64,000 nucleotides of DNA. Origin: Epiperipatus broadwayi (Eukaryota > Onychophora > Udeonychophora > Euonychophora > Peripatidae). The notes under the pieces are model-generated. The model ran no database searches. It saw nothing but the letters and a program-made list of their open reading frames with translations, and was not told the DNA's origin. The stretch covers positions 3,472,001 through 3,536,000 of the forward strand of contig JAQFVV010012490.1 in NCBI GenBank assembly GCA_028023455.1, written 5' to 3'. Made by a program: the position numbers and the translations under genes. How positions within the stretch are numbered: the stretch's first letter is position 1; the number at the start of each line of letters is the position of its first letter. Positions 13,541 through 26,220 of the stretch are shown piece by piece.

Positions 13541-13612
13541 AGAAAAATAAGTGTCTATCTATCCATTTACCACCCATCCATCTACCTACCTACTTATCTA
13601 TCTACTTATATA
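13541..13612. repeat. Imperfect CTAT/CTAC microsatellite
   Basis: A run of tetranucleotide-like units (CTAT, CCAT, CTAC) with frequent substitutions. A similar but longer run is at 37,960-38,080. Confidence 0.8.
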
Positions 13613-13615
13613 TAC

Positions 13616-16500
13616 TGTAACCCCTCACACCGATCACCAACACTAACAATTACCTGGGGGAACCAATTCTATGGATCATAGAATAAACTATCAATCTAAC
13701 TTTATCCTAAATTTACTCATGAGGTTCTGAATTAAATTTCACCTAAAACTAACTCAGTTGAGAGATACAGAGGTGTATGAGGTGCACAATGTACATTAGA
13801 TCTGGGAGAAAATATTATAATTAATAGGAATAAAACATCTATCAAGTTCTATGCTAAACAAAATTAAATTGGTAAAATTCTACCAGCTAAAATTAACTAA
13901 TTATAATCTATATTTCACCTCCTCCCATCATACATATGCACTGAACAACCTCTACCATATTATACAATTAAACTAATAATTAAAATATAATATTTCAGAA
14001 ATTATAATGTATAACTAATTGGATCTGAACTCAAACTAAACCTATCATTACTAAATTTTTAATTACACACTAATCTAATCTAATTAACTGAATTTATTAT
14101 CTAATCTGAATTAAAATTGAAGATCTCAGGGAATCTGTTATATGGCATGGCTTAAACTAAAATCTCTCTCTCAATAACTATTATTTAATATTATAAAAAT
14201 AATAATACAAACTAAGCAATACCCTAAATAAAGAATGGCAGTTAGACAATGAAAGAAATCGGGTACATTTTGATTTCAATTCATCATCTAAGCAATTACT
14301 AAATAATAAAACCTTTTAAACAAACAGTAGATAATTGGCATCTTATACAGTGTTTGGATCAAGGAAATCAATATCATCATATTTGGATATTTATCATAAT
14401 TAAATGAAAATACAATTATGTCACATTAAATAAAATAAATGTGTGAACATGTGTGGAAATATGAAACAACGAATGAATGTTATAAAAGAATTCTAAATAC
14501 AAATTTTGAGTAATAAAATATTTATTAATCAAGCAAGAAAATAGCTAAACAAACATTTAATCTATTTCACAATTTTCATAATAATAATAACATAATATGC
14601 TCTTGAATTTCAAAATTACACATTTTATCTATCCAAACATCTGGATAGGTTTGTGAACAACTGATATTTGTAATATCAAATAATAAACCCAAAATAAAAC
14701 CATATATTTTACTATAAAGGAAATGGTTTCTTAGTTATCAGCTTCTTCTGATACCTATAAAGCTGAAAAAAATATAACATTGTGCTCCTATTAATCCACT
14801 ACAAAATTTATCTTTTGTTCAACATTTGGTTTTATAACACTTATTTATCCATCAAATTAATAAATCTAAGACAAATAACATGGATTAAATATTCTAATTA
14901 TGCTATAAAATAAAATTAATATTTTGCATTTTACTTCAAATGCACAGTAAATATAACTAAAATAAAGGGGTTTGAAACCTAAAAATAACATCAACTAGGT
15001 TTTGCAAAATGAATAAATAGCTCCATTACTTTAACACATTCTCATCAAATTATATCTTGCAAAATAACATAAAGAATTACATTAATCAATATATTCTTAT
15101 AAAACCATGTCTTGCAAAATAAAATAAAGAATGTCATTAATTAATATATTTTGCCCTTGCAACACTCAAATAAAGTATTCTATTACATAACTATTTTTTT
15201 ATTTTGCCAAAATGGAAATAACAATTCTATTCATTAAGTATGTTTTATCTTTGCCTGCTTACTTAATCAAATGATGATTGAATGATAAAATTAATGAGAT
15301 GAAATCTAAATGATCACTATAAAATGTCTGAAAATGATAATTAAAATTATACATTAATAATGGATTTTCCCTCTTTCAAAATAACACTTTATACATGGGT
15401 CTGTATTATGCTGTGTGTCAAAGAATAAATAATTAATTCTAAACAATATAATCGGTTTGCTTGTGAAGTTAAAATATGGTCAATGGTCAATTAAACTTTA
15501 ATTACTAACTTTGTTACAGTTGTTTTGTAAGAAAATCTATTCTGCCTTTATTCTTCTTTTATTAATAAATTATCTGGCACTTGGCTATAATATAAGCTGG
15601 AAAAACATTCAATAACACATGGGGATAAAAGATTTCAACAATTCAAGTCGGATAAACATCAACACAATAACTTTCAAGTCTACTTCTGAGACTAAATAAA
15701 CTGGTGGGAATAAATCTCTTCACCAAATAAACAAGGGGATAATATATTCAACTTCAGATACTTTAATTCATAATAAATATCATCAAAACTGGAGGATTTC
15801 ATCTACTCCTATCAAAACATTTCAAAAGACAGAAAATAAGGGATTACCTGATCCCATGCCTACTACACTAGGCAATCTAACCATGTTTAAAGATTTAAAT
15901 AACAAAAAAGGAGAGCTTACTCAATCCAATAAATACTATAAAACATTGCATATAGCCACAAAATACTTTTCCATTCAAACATAATAAAGAACAATAATTC
16001 TCTTAAATACATCTCTAATCCTTTCAAACAATTAACCAAACACTTCCTCCAAAACCGATTGATTATAAAACATTTGCACTTGCAATTAACATATTATAGC
16101 TAAGTTTAATAATGGACACACACATGTATAAGCATAATGATACACAGACCATTTAAAATCACAGTAGCAAATAACTACTATTAAAATATTAGTTACTAAT
16201 TCATAAAGATGATAAAGAATAAATATTTCATATCTGATAATATCTAGGACTTGGTAACATTCTAATAACAGTTGGAAAACAAAGTAATAATTACTGTGGG
16301 CAAAGCAAGACAAAATAATTTTTTTATAGTGCATTCAAATTAGCACAGATCTAAAGTAAAATTGAACTTAGATAAATAAAAAAATTATATTTCAGGCTAA
16401 ATGATTATTGGAAATAATTATTTTTTCAAATCTATTGGAAATGCATAGATATAACATAAGAACATATAATGTGCTTCTTTTAAAGAAAAGCTATCTCCCC
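13616..16500. other. AT-rich stretch, no supportable gene
   Basis: No coding sequence is supported. The segment begins TGTAACCCCTCAC and contains TTTGTTACA at 15,510-15,518, which together mimic LTR termini, but no target duplication or second copy backs that reading. A 60-bp duplication at 15,053-15,170 is annotated separately. Confidence 0.45.
15053..15170. repeat. Tandem duplication, about 60 bp x 2
   Basis: Two adjacent copies share TCTTGCAAAATAA, then ATAAAGAAT, CATTAAT and AATATATT in the same order, with scattered substitutions. The divergence implies an old local duplication. Confidence 0.6.
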
Positions 16501-19500
16501 TATTAACATTACATGGATGCGTCCGTCCCTTACCATGCACCGCACGTATATTATAACATAATGCATGGCAGAATTTATATTAAACCAATAAAGAAAAAAA
16601 AATTACCTGTACAATATCTTCCATTAATATTGTACATTTAGGAGACGTTCTAGCAGTATAATAATAATAAAGATAATAAAACAACCCTTAAACTGTTTAC
16701 ATATCAAATACAATTAAATAATAAATAAATAAAGTCTTTTGTTTTCTTCCTCTGGGTTGAAAAACGAAAGTTTATCAATAGTTTATGAATGACATTTCTT
16801 GGTTATTTCTCCAAAAATGAATAATTATTTTCACGTAAATATCAATATTGACGAATACATATATCACAAACACGTTTCCTGCAGGACAAAACAAAACAAT
16901 ATTATTTTAATTCATAAGAGCAAATTCAATGTTCTCAACTATCAGCTGATGAATTGCTGTTAACATTATATGAGGAATTTAGTTAATTAAGCAATATATT
17001 TTTATGATGCAAATGAAGGAGTACTTTCTTCCTAGGACATTCAAACGTATTATTTTATTTTTTTAAAGCCATTCTAATTAAGCAATATATTTTAGCTAAT
17101 AATATTTGTCTAAATGAATTTACTAGCAATATTTTTAGACAGAAAAGTTTCACAATGAGTGAGGAATGCATTTAATAATACAAAGTTATATAATTCGTCT
17201 ATTTTAATGAATTCATTTCTCCTATTAGCCTGGAAATAGGTAAATATGAACAACATATCCACTTTGCACATTTAATCCTGTATATTATTAAATAGGTAAG
17301 AACAAAGAGAGTTATGAAAATGTTCTAACAATAATGAAGATAAAATTAAACAATTCATACGTGTTCTTTAAATCTTCTTTTATAATTAGCATAAAATTTT
17401 TTAGAAAGAGTTCTGAAAATGTTTAACAACAGTTCTGCAATTATTCCCTTAAAAATATAATTAAAACTTGAGAAAAATAATTTTAACAAGTAAACATACA
17501 TTCTTCTTTCTTCTATTCCATTTAATTTCAAGTTTAAATTAGGCAAATTTATAATACTAGTATTCATTCCCATTTTTATTTTCAACAGTGGCAATTTAAA
17601 TTTAAATAATATAATATATAGGCACTTACATGTATCTTTGATGATGCTTGAAGAATTTAAATAGTCAGCCAATGATAAGACCAATGTATCTTTTAAGGTA
17701 GTTAAGTACACATATTTTTGCAACAATAAAATATGTTACTTTCAGCTTGAATTTTGGAAGAGAAAAATTATACTATTAAACTTTGTTTAAAATTGAAACG
17801 TATTGGAAGACCTTTAGCAGTTTGTAGCTGGCCTAGTAGTCAGAAGGTCAAAAGGTAGGAGTGGAGTGTGTTAATTGAAGTGGCAATTGTTTTTATAATT
17901 TTTTTTAAAAGATTACCTCATAATTTCTCTCATTCAATAGTTCAAGATTTGAAAGTTCAAACATCAACAGACAGAAAACACGACTTAATTTATGCAAGAA
18001 ACTTTTGTTTAAAAAAATGTGGGGAAAAGAAAAAAATCATTCTGTCTTTTAAATAAATAAAAAAAATATTAATATTAAATTGAGTTAAGGATAAAATATT
18101 CTGTACTTTTAAAACAACAGAATAAAACTAATATCAATTGCTTTAATAAATAAAATATTTTTTTAATATAACTATTGTAAAATAATTCATTAGTTCAATG
18201 CTCAATTAATTCACTTAAAATGTAATTAAGCTGGTTTTAAATACTATTATCTATGAAATTAAATAATTGGGTATGAAATGTGATATCTAATGATTTAATG
18301 AAACATATGAATGAAAAATGAAGTTGAATAATGATATTGACATACATGAATATTTACTAACAATGCACTCTAGACACTAAACTGATATGACTAAATGGCT
18401 ATTTTAATGATGATGAGTGAAACATACTTCCATGTTTATTCTATAAATTAAAATGTGTAAAGCAAATGAACCAGTGAATTACTCAAAACAAGTCTAACTA
18501 TTTATTTGTGAACAAAAAAAAAACAAATCAGCACCAACTCAAGCTGAACTGACTATGTTTTATAACAAACCATCCCCCTACCTATCATTAATTATACCCT
18601 AAAGTAAGCCACTAAACATCTAATAAATTTTAAATTGCACCTATAAATACTTCTAATCATTATTTTAAATCATAAATAATTTTTTTTTTTTAAATTTCGT
18701 GTTATTTCATTTTTTTTAAGTAGTACAATATCAGATGTTACTGATACAATAGTACACAATTATAAATATTATTTCTGGTGCCAAACCAAAAGGTCACAAT
18801 ACATAGTTATAATTTAATTAATTCAATATTGCATGCATAATTATTTCTAAAAACACACACATATATATATATACATTGTCATGATACAAGTTGACATGTA
18901 CAATAGCAATATGACAACTACAGGGTACCACCAGGTTGTACTCTGGAACCAGACAAGAAAAGAATAATATTTTTAAAAATATTTAGAGTAAACTGGTTGT
19001 AATTTATTTGTTTAGCAATTACATTTGAAACAATAAAAATAGTCGTTTACAGTACATGAACACCGATGTGAATAAATATCTCTTTATTCCTATCTAAAAA
19101 ATGGACTAAACATTGATGGTAGAAAGGTAATGCTATAGAAATAATGAAACATATTTCTTACATCTTTAACAAATTCAAATGTATGAACTGAAGCATAATA
19201 AAATCCTTTATTAATTCTCTTTAAATATACAATCCAATAAATCTATTTGATCATAATTTAAATCCCTATCTTATTTCCTAACCCTCACTCCAAATCTTTT
19301 ACAACTAATGTTTAACTAACTAAATCTCATTCTAAATAACTATTAATGTATCTCTACAATAGGTATGCATGAAAAGGTCTTATTACAATTGACATGATAA
19401 TTACAAAGGGACTTCCTGAACCACTGCTCAATAAAGGACTACATCAGGACTCAAGCTAGCAAACGTGAGCAATCTAAATATAGAGATTACCTATCATCAT

Positions 19501-19883
19501 AGATGCAAGTTGCTCTATCCCTAATTCATTTTAGGAGATGGCCTGGAAAAAAGCATAACAAAGATTGGCACATAATAATGAATCTACCAAAATCTCCCAT
19601 GATCCGAGTTAATCAGAATAAAAACTAAACTTGAAAATATCACATCTATAAAAAATATTACCCATACTTAATCATTAACTAACCCCTCTGAACATCATTT
19701 TCAAAGGGTAAACCAAATCAAGATTCATCAGATCATATTAAAAAAATAATAGCAGAATTATACATAAAGTGTACATAAAAGTATTATGAATAAATATAAT
19801 TAAGTTACATGAGTAATACATTCCATTGCTTATAATGTTAATTCTCTAACAGTTCAAATCCAAAACAAATAATGAGTCTAATT
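16501..19883. other. AT-rich stretch, no supportable gene
   Basis: The longest open frame (17,355-17,726, minus, 123 codons) lacks an ATG at its 5' end and has no recognisable motif. Part of it (LVLSLADYLNSSSIIKDT, about 17,635-17,705) is followed by a good splice donor (GTAAGT), but no compatible acceptor was found. A (CA)n(TA)n microsatellite lies at about 18,850-18,875. Confidence 0.45.
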
Positions 19884-19992
19884 GTCAAGCACTGGTGGTC
19901 AAGAGGTCAGCACAGCTGCCTTACAAGCAGTTGTCCTGGGTTAGCAGGTTCGCTTCCTTGCCGATGCTATGACACATGAAAAAAAAAAAACT
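19884..19992 (+). mobile_element. Short tRNA-Gly-derived SINE or retropseudogene
   Basis: The sequence GCACTGGTGGTCAAGAGGTC (box A region) leads into an anticodon arm CAGCTGCCTTACAAGCAGTTG and a T-arm-like GGTTCGCTTCC. After a short unique linker it ends ACATG followed by about 12 A. It matches eukaryotic tRNA-Gly in arm order but has TTACAAG where tRNA-Gly(UCC) has TTCCAAG, and an insertion before box B, so it is not a functional tRNA. A second copy with the same 5' flank (GTCAAGC) and the same CATG-poly(A) ending is at 53,156-53,262. That makes a small SINE family likelier than two independent tRNA retropseudogenes. Confidence 0.7.
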
Positions 19993-20068
19993 CAAATGAA
20001 TTTAGTATTAGTTTTAATTCCCCTCCCCTAATCTCCAAATAGTTTATAAAATTAAATATAATAAACCA

Positions 20069-20338
20069 ACATGTAATACAATTTACTATGGTGAGTCATG
20101 TGCCAATTGCACTATAAAATTAGCACAACAAAAATATATATATATGAACTCGCTAAAATAGAACTCAATATTAAATCATGAAATTGAGTCTGGGCACAAT
20201 TTCAATCTACTTAATATTAAAGTCATTTGCACTGAGCACAATGATCAAAAAAGAAAACGTAAAGAGGCATGGTTTATTGCAAATAACATCAATGCAATAA
20301 ACAAGGAAGACTTATGCATTGCATCATCATGTAAATAG
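20069..20338 (+). pseudogene. Penelope-like element GIY-YIG endonuclease remnant
   Basis: One plus-strand frame, open except for a single internal TAG, reads CNTIYYGESC at its start, GHNFNLLNIKVI in the middle and NDQKRKRKEAWFIAN near its end. The YYG motif after a cysteine-containing turn is the second half of the GIY-YIG nuclease signature. The downstream H/N-containing block and the KRK-KEAW tail are typical of the C-terminal endonuclease of Penelope-like retroelements. The first half of the domain and the whole reverse transcriptase are missing upstream. A clear relative is at 41,092-41,395 on the minus strand (GCNAIYYSET, NESNDRKRKLKEAWFIAK). Both differ from the endonuclease of the longer PLE at 36 kb, so they represent another lineage. 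Confidence 0.75.
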
Positions 20339-20780
20339 TATATATATAGAATTTTTATATAAATTTATATTAGTTCTATGAATATGAGTGACCTGGTTCA
20401 AAGCAGTGCTAAGCTGTAAATTTTTTTAAAAATAAATTTATAATCTTTCCAGAATAGTGAGTGTATCTTCATTATTAATTTTTTTATATTCAAATTAAGA
20501 AAAGAAGTAATTTAATTGAATTATAGAATTATTGGTTATTTATTAGCCCAATCCTTGCTTATTCAGTTGTAACAAGTTATAGTTAGGATAGGTTTTTATC
20601 TAGTCAATGACTTTTTCACTACTTTAGATTCTATAGTATCAATGTAATTCACAAATAATTCTTTTTTTTTTCCTCTGTCTTGTCAGAGTTCTAAATAACG
20701 AGTCTCTGTGTTAATCTCTGTCTCTGTAATCTACTGTATAATTGTATTCTGATAAAATTTAAATGTTCAGAAAACAATTT
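20339..20780. other. AT-rich stretch, no supportable gene
   Basis: Nothing beyond AT-rich sequence. It could include the far end of the minus-strand Gypsy remnant that follows, but no motif supports this. Confidence 0.4.
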
Positions 20781-21903
20781 GGATCTTACAAAATCTCCAA
20801 TAACAATTCGCAATCTGTAATAGTTTTAAATCTTGGAAGAACTTTTTAAATACAAATATAATGGTTGATTCACCCCTTATTGAATTGAGTATATTCTTTT
20901 AGTTTTTGACAACATTCTAGACATGCATATTATTGGTCCTTTACTAAAGAAACCTTTTCAATTGAAATAAGCTGTCTATAAATTCTCTCATTGCTTGGCA
21001 ACATTCTGAGCTTTATGCTATTGGTCTTTCATGTAATTTATTACTGTTCTCATTCCAAAACTAAAAGCATTAATTACTAATATTATATTTGAATCCCTAC
21101 TATAATAAAGTGAAATATTTTAAATTCCTCCTGCTGTTCTATTTCTCAGGTTCATTTTTGACTTTTTGCTAATAGTTTAAGAATTGGCAAGATATACTTG
21201 CTTTTCCTTTTAGAAAACATTTGAAGTGATTAATTAATCCTAGGAAAGCTTGATAAAAAAAATTCAGTTTTTGGATAATGGTGTTTTCTGAATCACACAG
21301 ATTTTCTCAGAGGCTGTTTTTTCTTTTTCTGAAAATAATATTGTCTAAAAATTTAAGTTTATTGGTACTCCAGATGAATTTATATGCATTCATTCTAGAA
21401 CCAAATTGAGTAAGTTTTTTTGCATACTATGCATCTGATTTTACTGTCATTAAAATATCTATGTAAGGCATTGTGTCCTTCATCTCCTTGAGTACTATCA
21501 GTTTTCACTGGCTAAGGTAATTCCAAATGGCAAATGATTGCATTTAAATATATCTATGTAATATAAGATACAGGTATTATATATATAAATAATTAATGGA
21601 TAAGTATTTATTGACAATCTTTCTTCAAATATATGATTATGTTGGAAATTTGGCCCCAAGGCATATATAAAAATAATTAAGATTGAAACACTTTGTCCAG
21701 TCTTTAATTCCAATCCCAGACACCCACAATTTAAATGCCATTGAACATATACTTTTCTTAGGATGAGTTAGGTAATAGTCTGTCTTCAGTTTGTCTTTTT
21801 GATTAATTAATCTAACAGAATTATCTTTCATTTCTAATGCAACAATTCAACTTATGCCCTTTTATTGTTTCTTTGGGATAATTAATGCTTCTTTTATATA
21901 CAT
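20780..21903 (-). pseudogene. Decayed Ty3/Gypsy pol: reverse transcriptase and RNase H
   Basis: Reading the minus strand from 21,840 downward there is a pre-RT segment (KLWVSGIGIKDW). Next comes CNHLPFGITLASEN at about 21,537, which is the LPFGL...P block of Gypsy reverse transcriptases. NAYKFIWSTNKLKFLGNIIF at about 21,345-21,400 is the conserved K-C-F...VxFLGH-like block that follows the catalytic site. FLGLINHFKCFL follows at about 21,240, then RNase H-like remnants (RMLPSNERIYRQLISIEK near 21,000, ITDCELLLE near 20,800). Many stops and frameshifts interrupt it and the catalytic YxDD is not legible. The element is the landing site of the LTR element that starts at 21,904; its own sequence resumes after 29,315. 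A paralogous fragment is at 13.2-13.5 kb. Confidence 0.7.
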
Positions 21904-23727
21904 TGTACCAATATCGTATTGGTACATATAATAATTTTGTCTAAAAATTATTAAAATTAGAAATTTCTCATAAAAACAACCTAACATTTCAATGTGATAA
22001 TAAATAGTTAAAAATTTAATAAAGGGACGTTTAATATAAAAGTTTAGAGTTATTAAAAATAAAGAAAAAAGAAAATACTGTTAGCCCGGGGAAAATTAAA
22101 CCCTGTGTCATTCATAAAGTTTTATGAATTAATTTAAAAGTAATTCGGGGGAGAGAGTTTGGCTTGTAAAAGATTAAAGCTATAGGTGTTTAAACGAATC
22201 TTTTACAAATAATTAAAAATAACTCTTTCATTTAAAATAGTAAAGAAAAATAAAAGCTTACAATGTAAATCTTTTATATGAAATAAAAATATATCTTTAA
22301 GTTAAAGAAAAAAAAGAAATCCCTTTCCTTTAAATGAGTTGTTAGAATAAAATATATATGTGCATTGTAAACATAAGGAATAGTATAAGAATATATGCGT
22401 GTGTTTAATAATAAGGAATAAATGAAAGTTAAAAGATATTGAATTACATAATTTGCATGGCTATGAATTAAATAAAATCCACACAAAAAAAAAACAAGTT
22501 TGCAATGGCTGCTAATTAACAGATCAAACATCAGGATTAAAAGCTTATCAGAGGAATGCAATTAAAAACAAGGAAGGAATTTCAACAACAGTTATAGCTG
22601 GTGGACACCAAAATGACAACAGAATGTCCTAATAAATAGGCCAGTTTTTTAATCAGACAGTTAGTTGAAATAAAGTTGAGAAAGAATTCAGTTCAGTATC
22701 CAGGATCAGAGACCATGTGGTGTTGAGCAGCTTTTAGGAACATACGACTTTGCTCTAGCCTGAGTCCGATGAAACAGCCAACATGCCCGATAAAAGTGAT
22801 GCCTGCATAACAATCTGAAACCGCTCAATATCTAATTGTCTTAAAGTAAATGCCCTGGAATAATAAGCATCAAATCTCCACAATAAAACTTCAAATCTAA
22901 CCAGTTAGAAATATTTTCATTAGAAGCAGCAAGCAGTATCCATGTTCTAAAATCATAGGTAACAACATTTTCTTATTTCCACTTAAAGTAGCCATTGCAA
23001 TAACTTGAAACCTCCCAGAGTCAAATAATAATGAACTCTATAGCATGCAGAAACAAACTATTGATGTGCGTGGTTGTGAAATATATATGTTAATGCTTTA
23101 GTATATCTTATATTAATTACATGTATTTAGTTAAATGCCTTATATTATTTCATATTCTTTGTTACATTATATTGCTATTGTATATTTGTGGTCCTTATAT
23201 GTCATTATCATTGTATAATTTAATTAAGTTCCTATAGAAAATAGTTAAATTTAGAATAATAATGTTTAATTAAATAAATTATCTTTAAACTTAGAGCTTG
23301 TAAGTCAATTCTTTTTACCACTAATCAAAGCAATAATTTGTCCTTGTATTACTTAGACTGAGCTAGTTATGGGATGTTTCAAGCACTGGATTATGGGCTT
23401 ACTGTCCAAACATATTCTAGTAACTAGCTGGCACCCGGGGTTCACTCTGAAACCAATAAAGTACTTGGATAGTGGGGGTTTGAATCTAGCAGTCGAGATG
23501 AGCCACGGTCTGGAAATGTGATCGTGTTATGCATTGCATAGCTCAATCTGATCGTGGGTATAGTTGACAGCTCTGCTATCAATAATATTCTCCCCTCTGC
23601 TTGGAGAGCCGGTTCGTTCACGTAATATTTATAATATAAAATTATAAATTTATGATAGATAAGGTTAAACCCAGTTACACTGAGTAAATAGAATATGCTG
23701 GATCTTCTACAGATCGGACCTGGTACA
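21904..23727 (+). repeat. 5' LTR (1,824 bp)
   Basis: It begins with a perfect 10-bp inverted repeat around a 3-base centre (TGTACCAATA / TATTGGTACA) and ends TGGTACA. An AATAAA at about 23,456 lies some 270 bp before the LTR end and is a plausible polyadenylation signal. The promoter and R-U5 boundary cannot be placed with certainty. The only open frame (22,274-22,561, minus) is repeated in the other LTR at 27,838-28,056 and is not a gene. Confidence 0.85.
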
Positions 23728-23760
23728 ATTGGCTTTCACAACATAAGGCCAAACTCCTCA
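23728..23760 (+). promoter_or_regulatory. Candidate primer-binding site
   Basis: Two bases after the LTR's final CA comes TGGCTTTCACAACATAAGG. A TGG at this spacing is where the 3'-CCA end of a primer tRNA pairs in LTR retrotransposons. I cannot name the tRNA from the sequence alone. Confidence 0.5.
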
Positions 23761-24136
23761 TAAATGGCAGTAACTAAATGTTTTGTTACTGTTGGAAATA
23801 AAAATTTAAAGAAATGCTAAATTACGTATTTTAAAGGGGTATAATTTTTAAAAAAAGAATTGACCGAAACTTTTTTTTTCTTTAAATGAAAAGAGATTTT
23901 GATATTTACGTTATTTAAAATAAATTATTCCGTTAAATTAGAGACAGATGTTTTGGGTGGAGTTAAAGCATTAAGAACTGGTAGAGAAAAGCACAAGGGG
24001 ATGGAGTCAGTCATATGTTCCATTTAAAAATAAATAAATAAATAAATAAACAGTAGTATTTAAATTTATTTTAATGTAAGTTCTAGTTTAATAAACAAAC
24101 AAACAAAAAACATCTTTGAAATTAAAATTTTCAGAA

Positions 24137-25070
24137 ATGGAGCCGAAAGAAAGCCCGATATTTTTTAAAAATCCCCAGTTAGTGGAAAAAGAGAAAAAAG
24201 AAATATCTGAGACACAGATGTTGATGAAAATGATGATGAATACAATAAAAGAAATGCAAGAGTTTAAAGTAGAATTGAAGGAAGAATTGTGTCAGGAAAT
24301 TCAAAAAAAGTCAGCAAGAGCTCAAAGCAGAATTGAAAGAAGAAATTAATCAGGTCAAAGGAGAAATTAATGAACTCAGTGTAGATTAGAGAAATGAAGG
24401 CAATCAGGGGTGAAATAATGGAGGATAGAAACTGTAGAGAAAGATTTGAACAAAGAAAGTTGGGAAAGGGTGATAGTAGAAGAAAGCATAAAGGAAGTGA
24501 GAGAAATGAGGGCTGAGATAACAGGAAAGGTAGAGGAAAACCAAGAAATTATAGAGTTAGATTCTGTTAAAGAAAGTCGGGATATAGAAAAGGAAGTCAA
24601 GTTAGTAAGACATGTAAGTGAAGGGAAGGACAAATTAGAAAGGGTACATCAAGAGGTAGTAGAATCAGATAGTGTTGAAACAGATAAAGTAGAAATAAAT
24701 ATAGATCAAAAGATATAAGATAATGTAAACAAGTTTTCACAAGGAAGTAAAAATAAAACGGTTAAAGTAAATGTTCGTGTTTGTTTTAAATGTAGATTTA
24801 AAACAAAGAGAAAGCGTAAGAAAAAATATTCTCATATTGAAGTAATATGGAGTTGTGCTAAGTATCAAGGTTCTCTGATTTACAAAGTTAAAAATAGAAA
24901 GGAATGGGAAAGAGATAAAGTAATAAATTATAAGTGAGGGATAGACAAGAGAGGAAAGTTAGTTTATATTTTAGAGTTAGTAGGTAGAAAGAAAGAACCG
25001 CCTGACAAAGTTTAGGAGCTAGTTAATGGACAGAATATTAAAGTAAACAGAAACAAAAAGGACTGAAAAT
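24137..25070 (+). pseudogene. Broken coiled-coil gag-like frame of the LTR element
   Basis: The frame opens at an ATG (MEPKESPIFFKNPQLVEKEK) and runs into a lysine/glutamate-rich, heptad-like region (EMQEFKVELKEELCQEI), which predicts a coiled coil. It is then broken by stops and frameshifts near 24,349-24,430. A second segment (24,446-24,936) stays in one frame apart from a TAA at 24,716-24,718. Its end (KKYSHIEVIWS, YKVKNRKEWERDKVIN) recalls the tail of Gypsy integrases, so the interior may fuse a gag start to a pol end with the middle deleted. The gag-like start resembles in style the gag remnant at 48.1-48.8 kb. No zinc knuckle, protease or polymerase motif is visible. Confidence 0.55.
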
Positions 25071-26220
25071 GGACTATGAGTAAAATAATTATTTTGACGT
25101 AGGTAATAAATCTGAATCAGAATGTCGCTAGTTAAAATTAAAAGTAAAGTTAAAATGAGGAGTTGTTTATGTAAAATAATAACAAGGAGTCTTCACTGAA
25201 TAAAAGATTTCTTTTTTTCTCCATGCACATAGAAATAAAGTGCTTGTAAATAAATAGGTCAAAGTAATGATTTAAAAGTAATGTTTGTAAGATTAAATAA
25301 ATGAATAAGATAATGGAAATATGTAAAATAGAAGCAAGTTAAACAAATAAATATATGTCTGTAGAAAATAAATTAGCCTAATAAAATAAGAAGTTGTTTC
25401 TGAATACACGCATGTTAATAAAAAAGTTAAATAAATGGTTTAAAAAATAGTACTATAATATAAACAAATAATGTTCATAATGGTCTAAAAAAATAATATT
25501 GTAAAATTAATATAAATAAATATGTTAAAATAAAAAAAGGTGCTAATATAACATCCGTGTGAATTAAAAATAATATTGTAATATTAAAATAATATAAATC
25601 AATCCAAGTCTAAGTTAGGAATGTATACGAGACTGAAATTAATTGAAAGGAGGGTAGCTAGTATAGAATAAGTTTTAGGAAAAGTTAAAGCTGCTGGCTG
25701 TATGAAATTAGCACCAGTAATGGACTGTCAGGGATTACTTCTTAGGGGAAATTCCCAAAATAACTGCAAAATACTTCTTCGGGGAAGAATCCCCATATCT
25801 TGTACCTCGTTTCCAAAGTGTAAGATGAATTGGACAGTAGAGGAATCCTACGATTTACAGCGACCTTTTTTGTTCCAATGTCTGATAGAAAAACCGGTAA
25901 ATGAAGCTTCGTTTCAAATGCGTGTAAGTTGGTATAAGCCAGCAAACTCTGCATCCGCCTCATTTTAAAATCCCTGTGCCACAAAAATAGTGTTGTCCTC
26001 ATGGTCATCATCCAGTACTAGGATCATTGTAAGCAATGTTGCCAGCATTGAAAGAAGAAAAGTATAATTGAAGATTGCCCTCGGCATGAATAGTTAGATT
26101 AAGAAAAGCAAAGTTAGACAAATAAAATTTATGCAAATATTTTAGATTTAAAAATTAAAGTTATCAGAGATAAAATGGTCAAAAATGATGCATTTTACTC
26201 TTAAACAGAGAGCAGTGTAA
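25071..26220 (+). other. 3' interior of the LTR element, no clear gene
   Basis: This stretch is mostly AT-rich. An 88-codon open frame (25,702-25,968) has balanced composition and six cysteines but no recognisable domain, and an overlapping antisense frame is equally open. The purine-leaning AAACAGAGAGCAG just upstream of the 3' LTR is a weak candidate polypurine tract. Confidence 0.4.

Noticed and set aside
13616-15518. TGTAACC...GTTACA pair that could mark a 1.9-kb LTR
   Set aside because: No flanking duplication, no second copy, no PBS-like TGG after the end; such 7-mers occur by chance.
16573-16615. 43-base segment (TSPKCTILMEDIVQ, minus) between splice-like sites
   Set aside because: Joining it to the 31.2-kb candidate creates a TGA at the junction, and the segment is too short to stand alone.
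17355-17726. 123-codon minus-strand open frame
   Set aside because: It begins at TTG, has no motif, and its only convincing part (LVLSLADYLNSSSI) has a donor but no compatible acceptor; AT-rich sequence yields such frames by chance.
25702-26011. Overlapping sense and antisense open frames of 88-89 codons
   Set aside because: Open on both strands because the segment has higher GC and few stop triplets; no domain in either frame.
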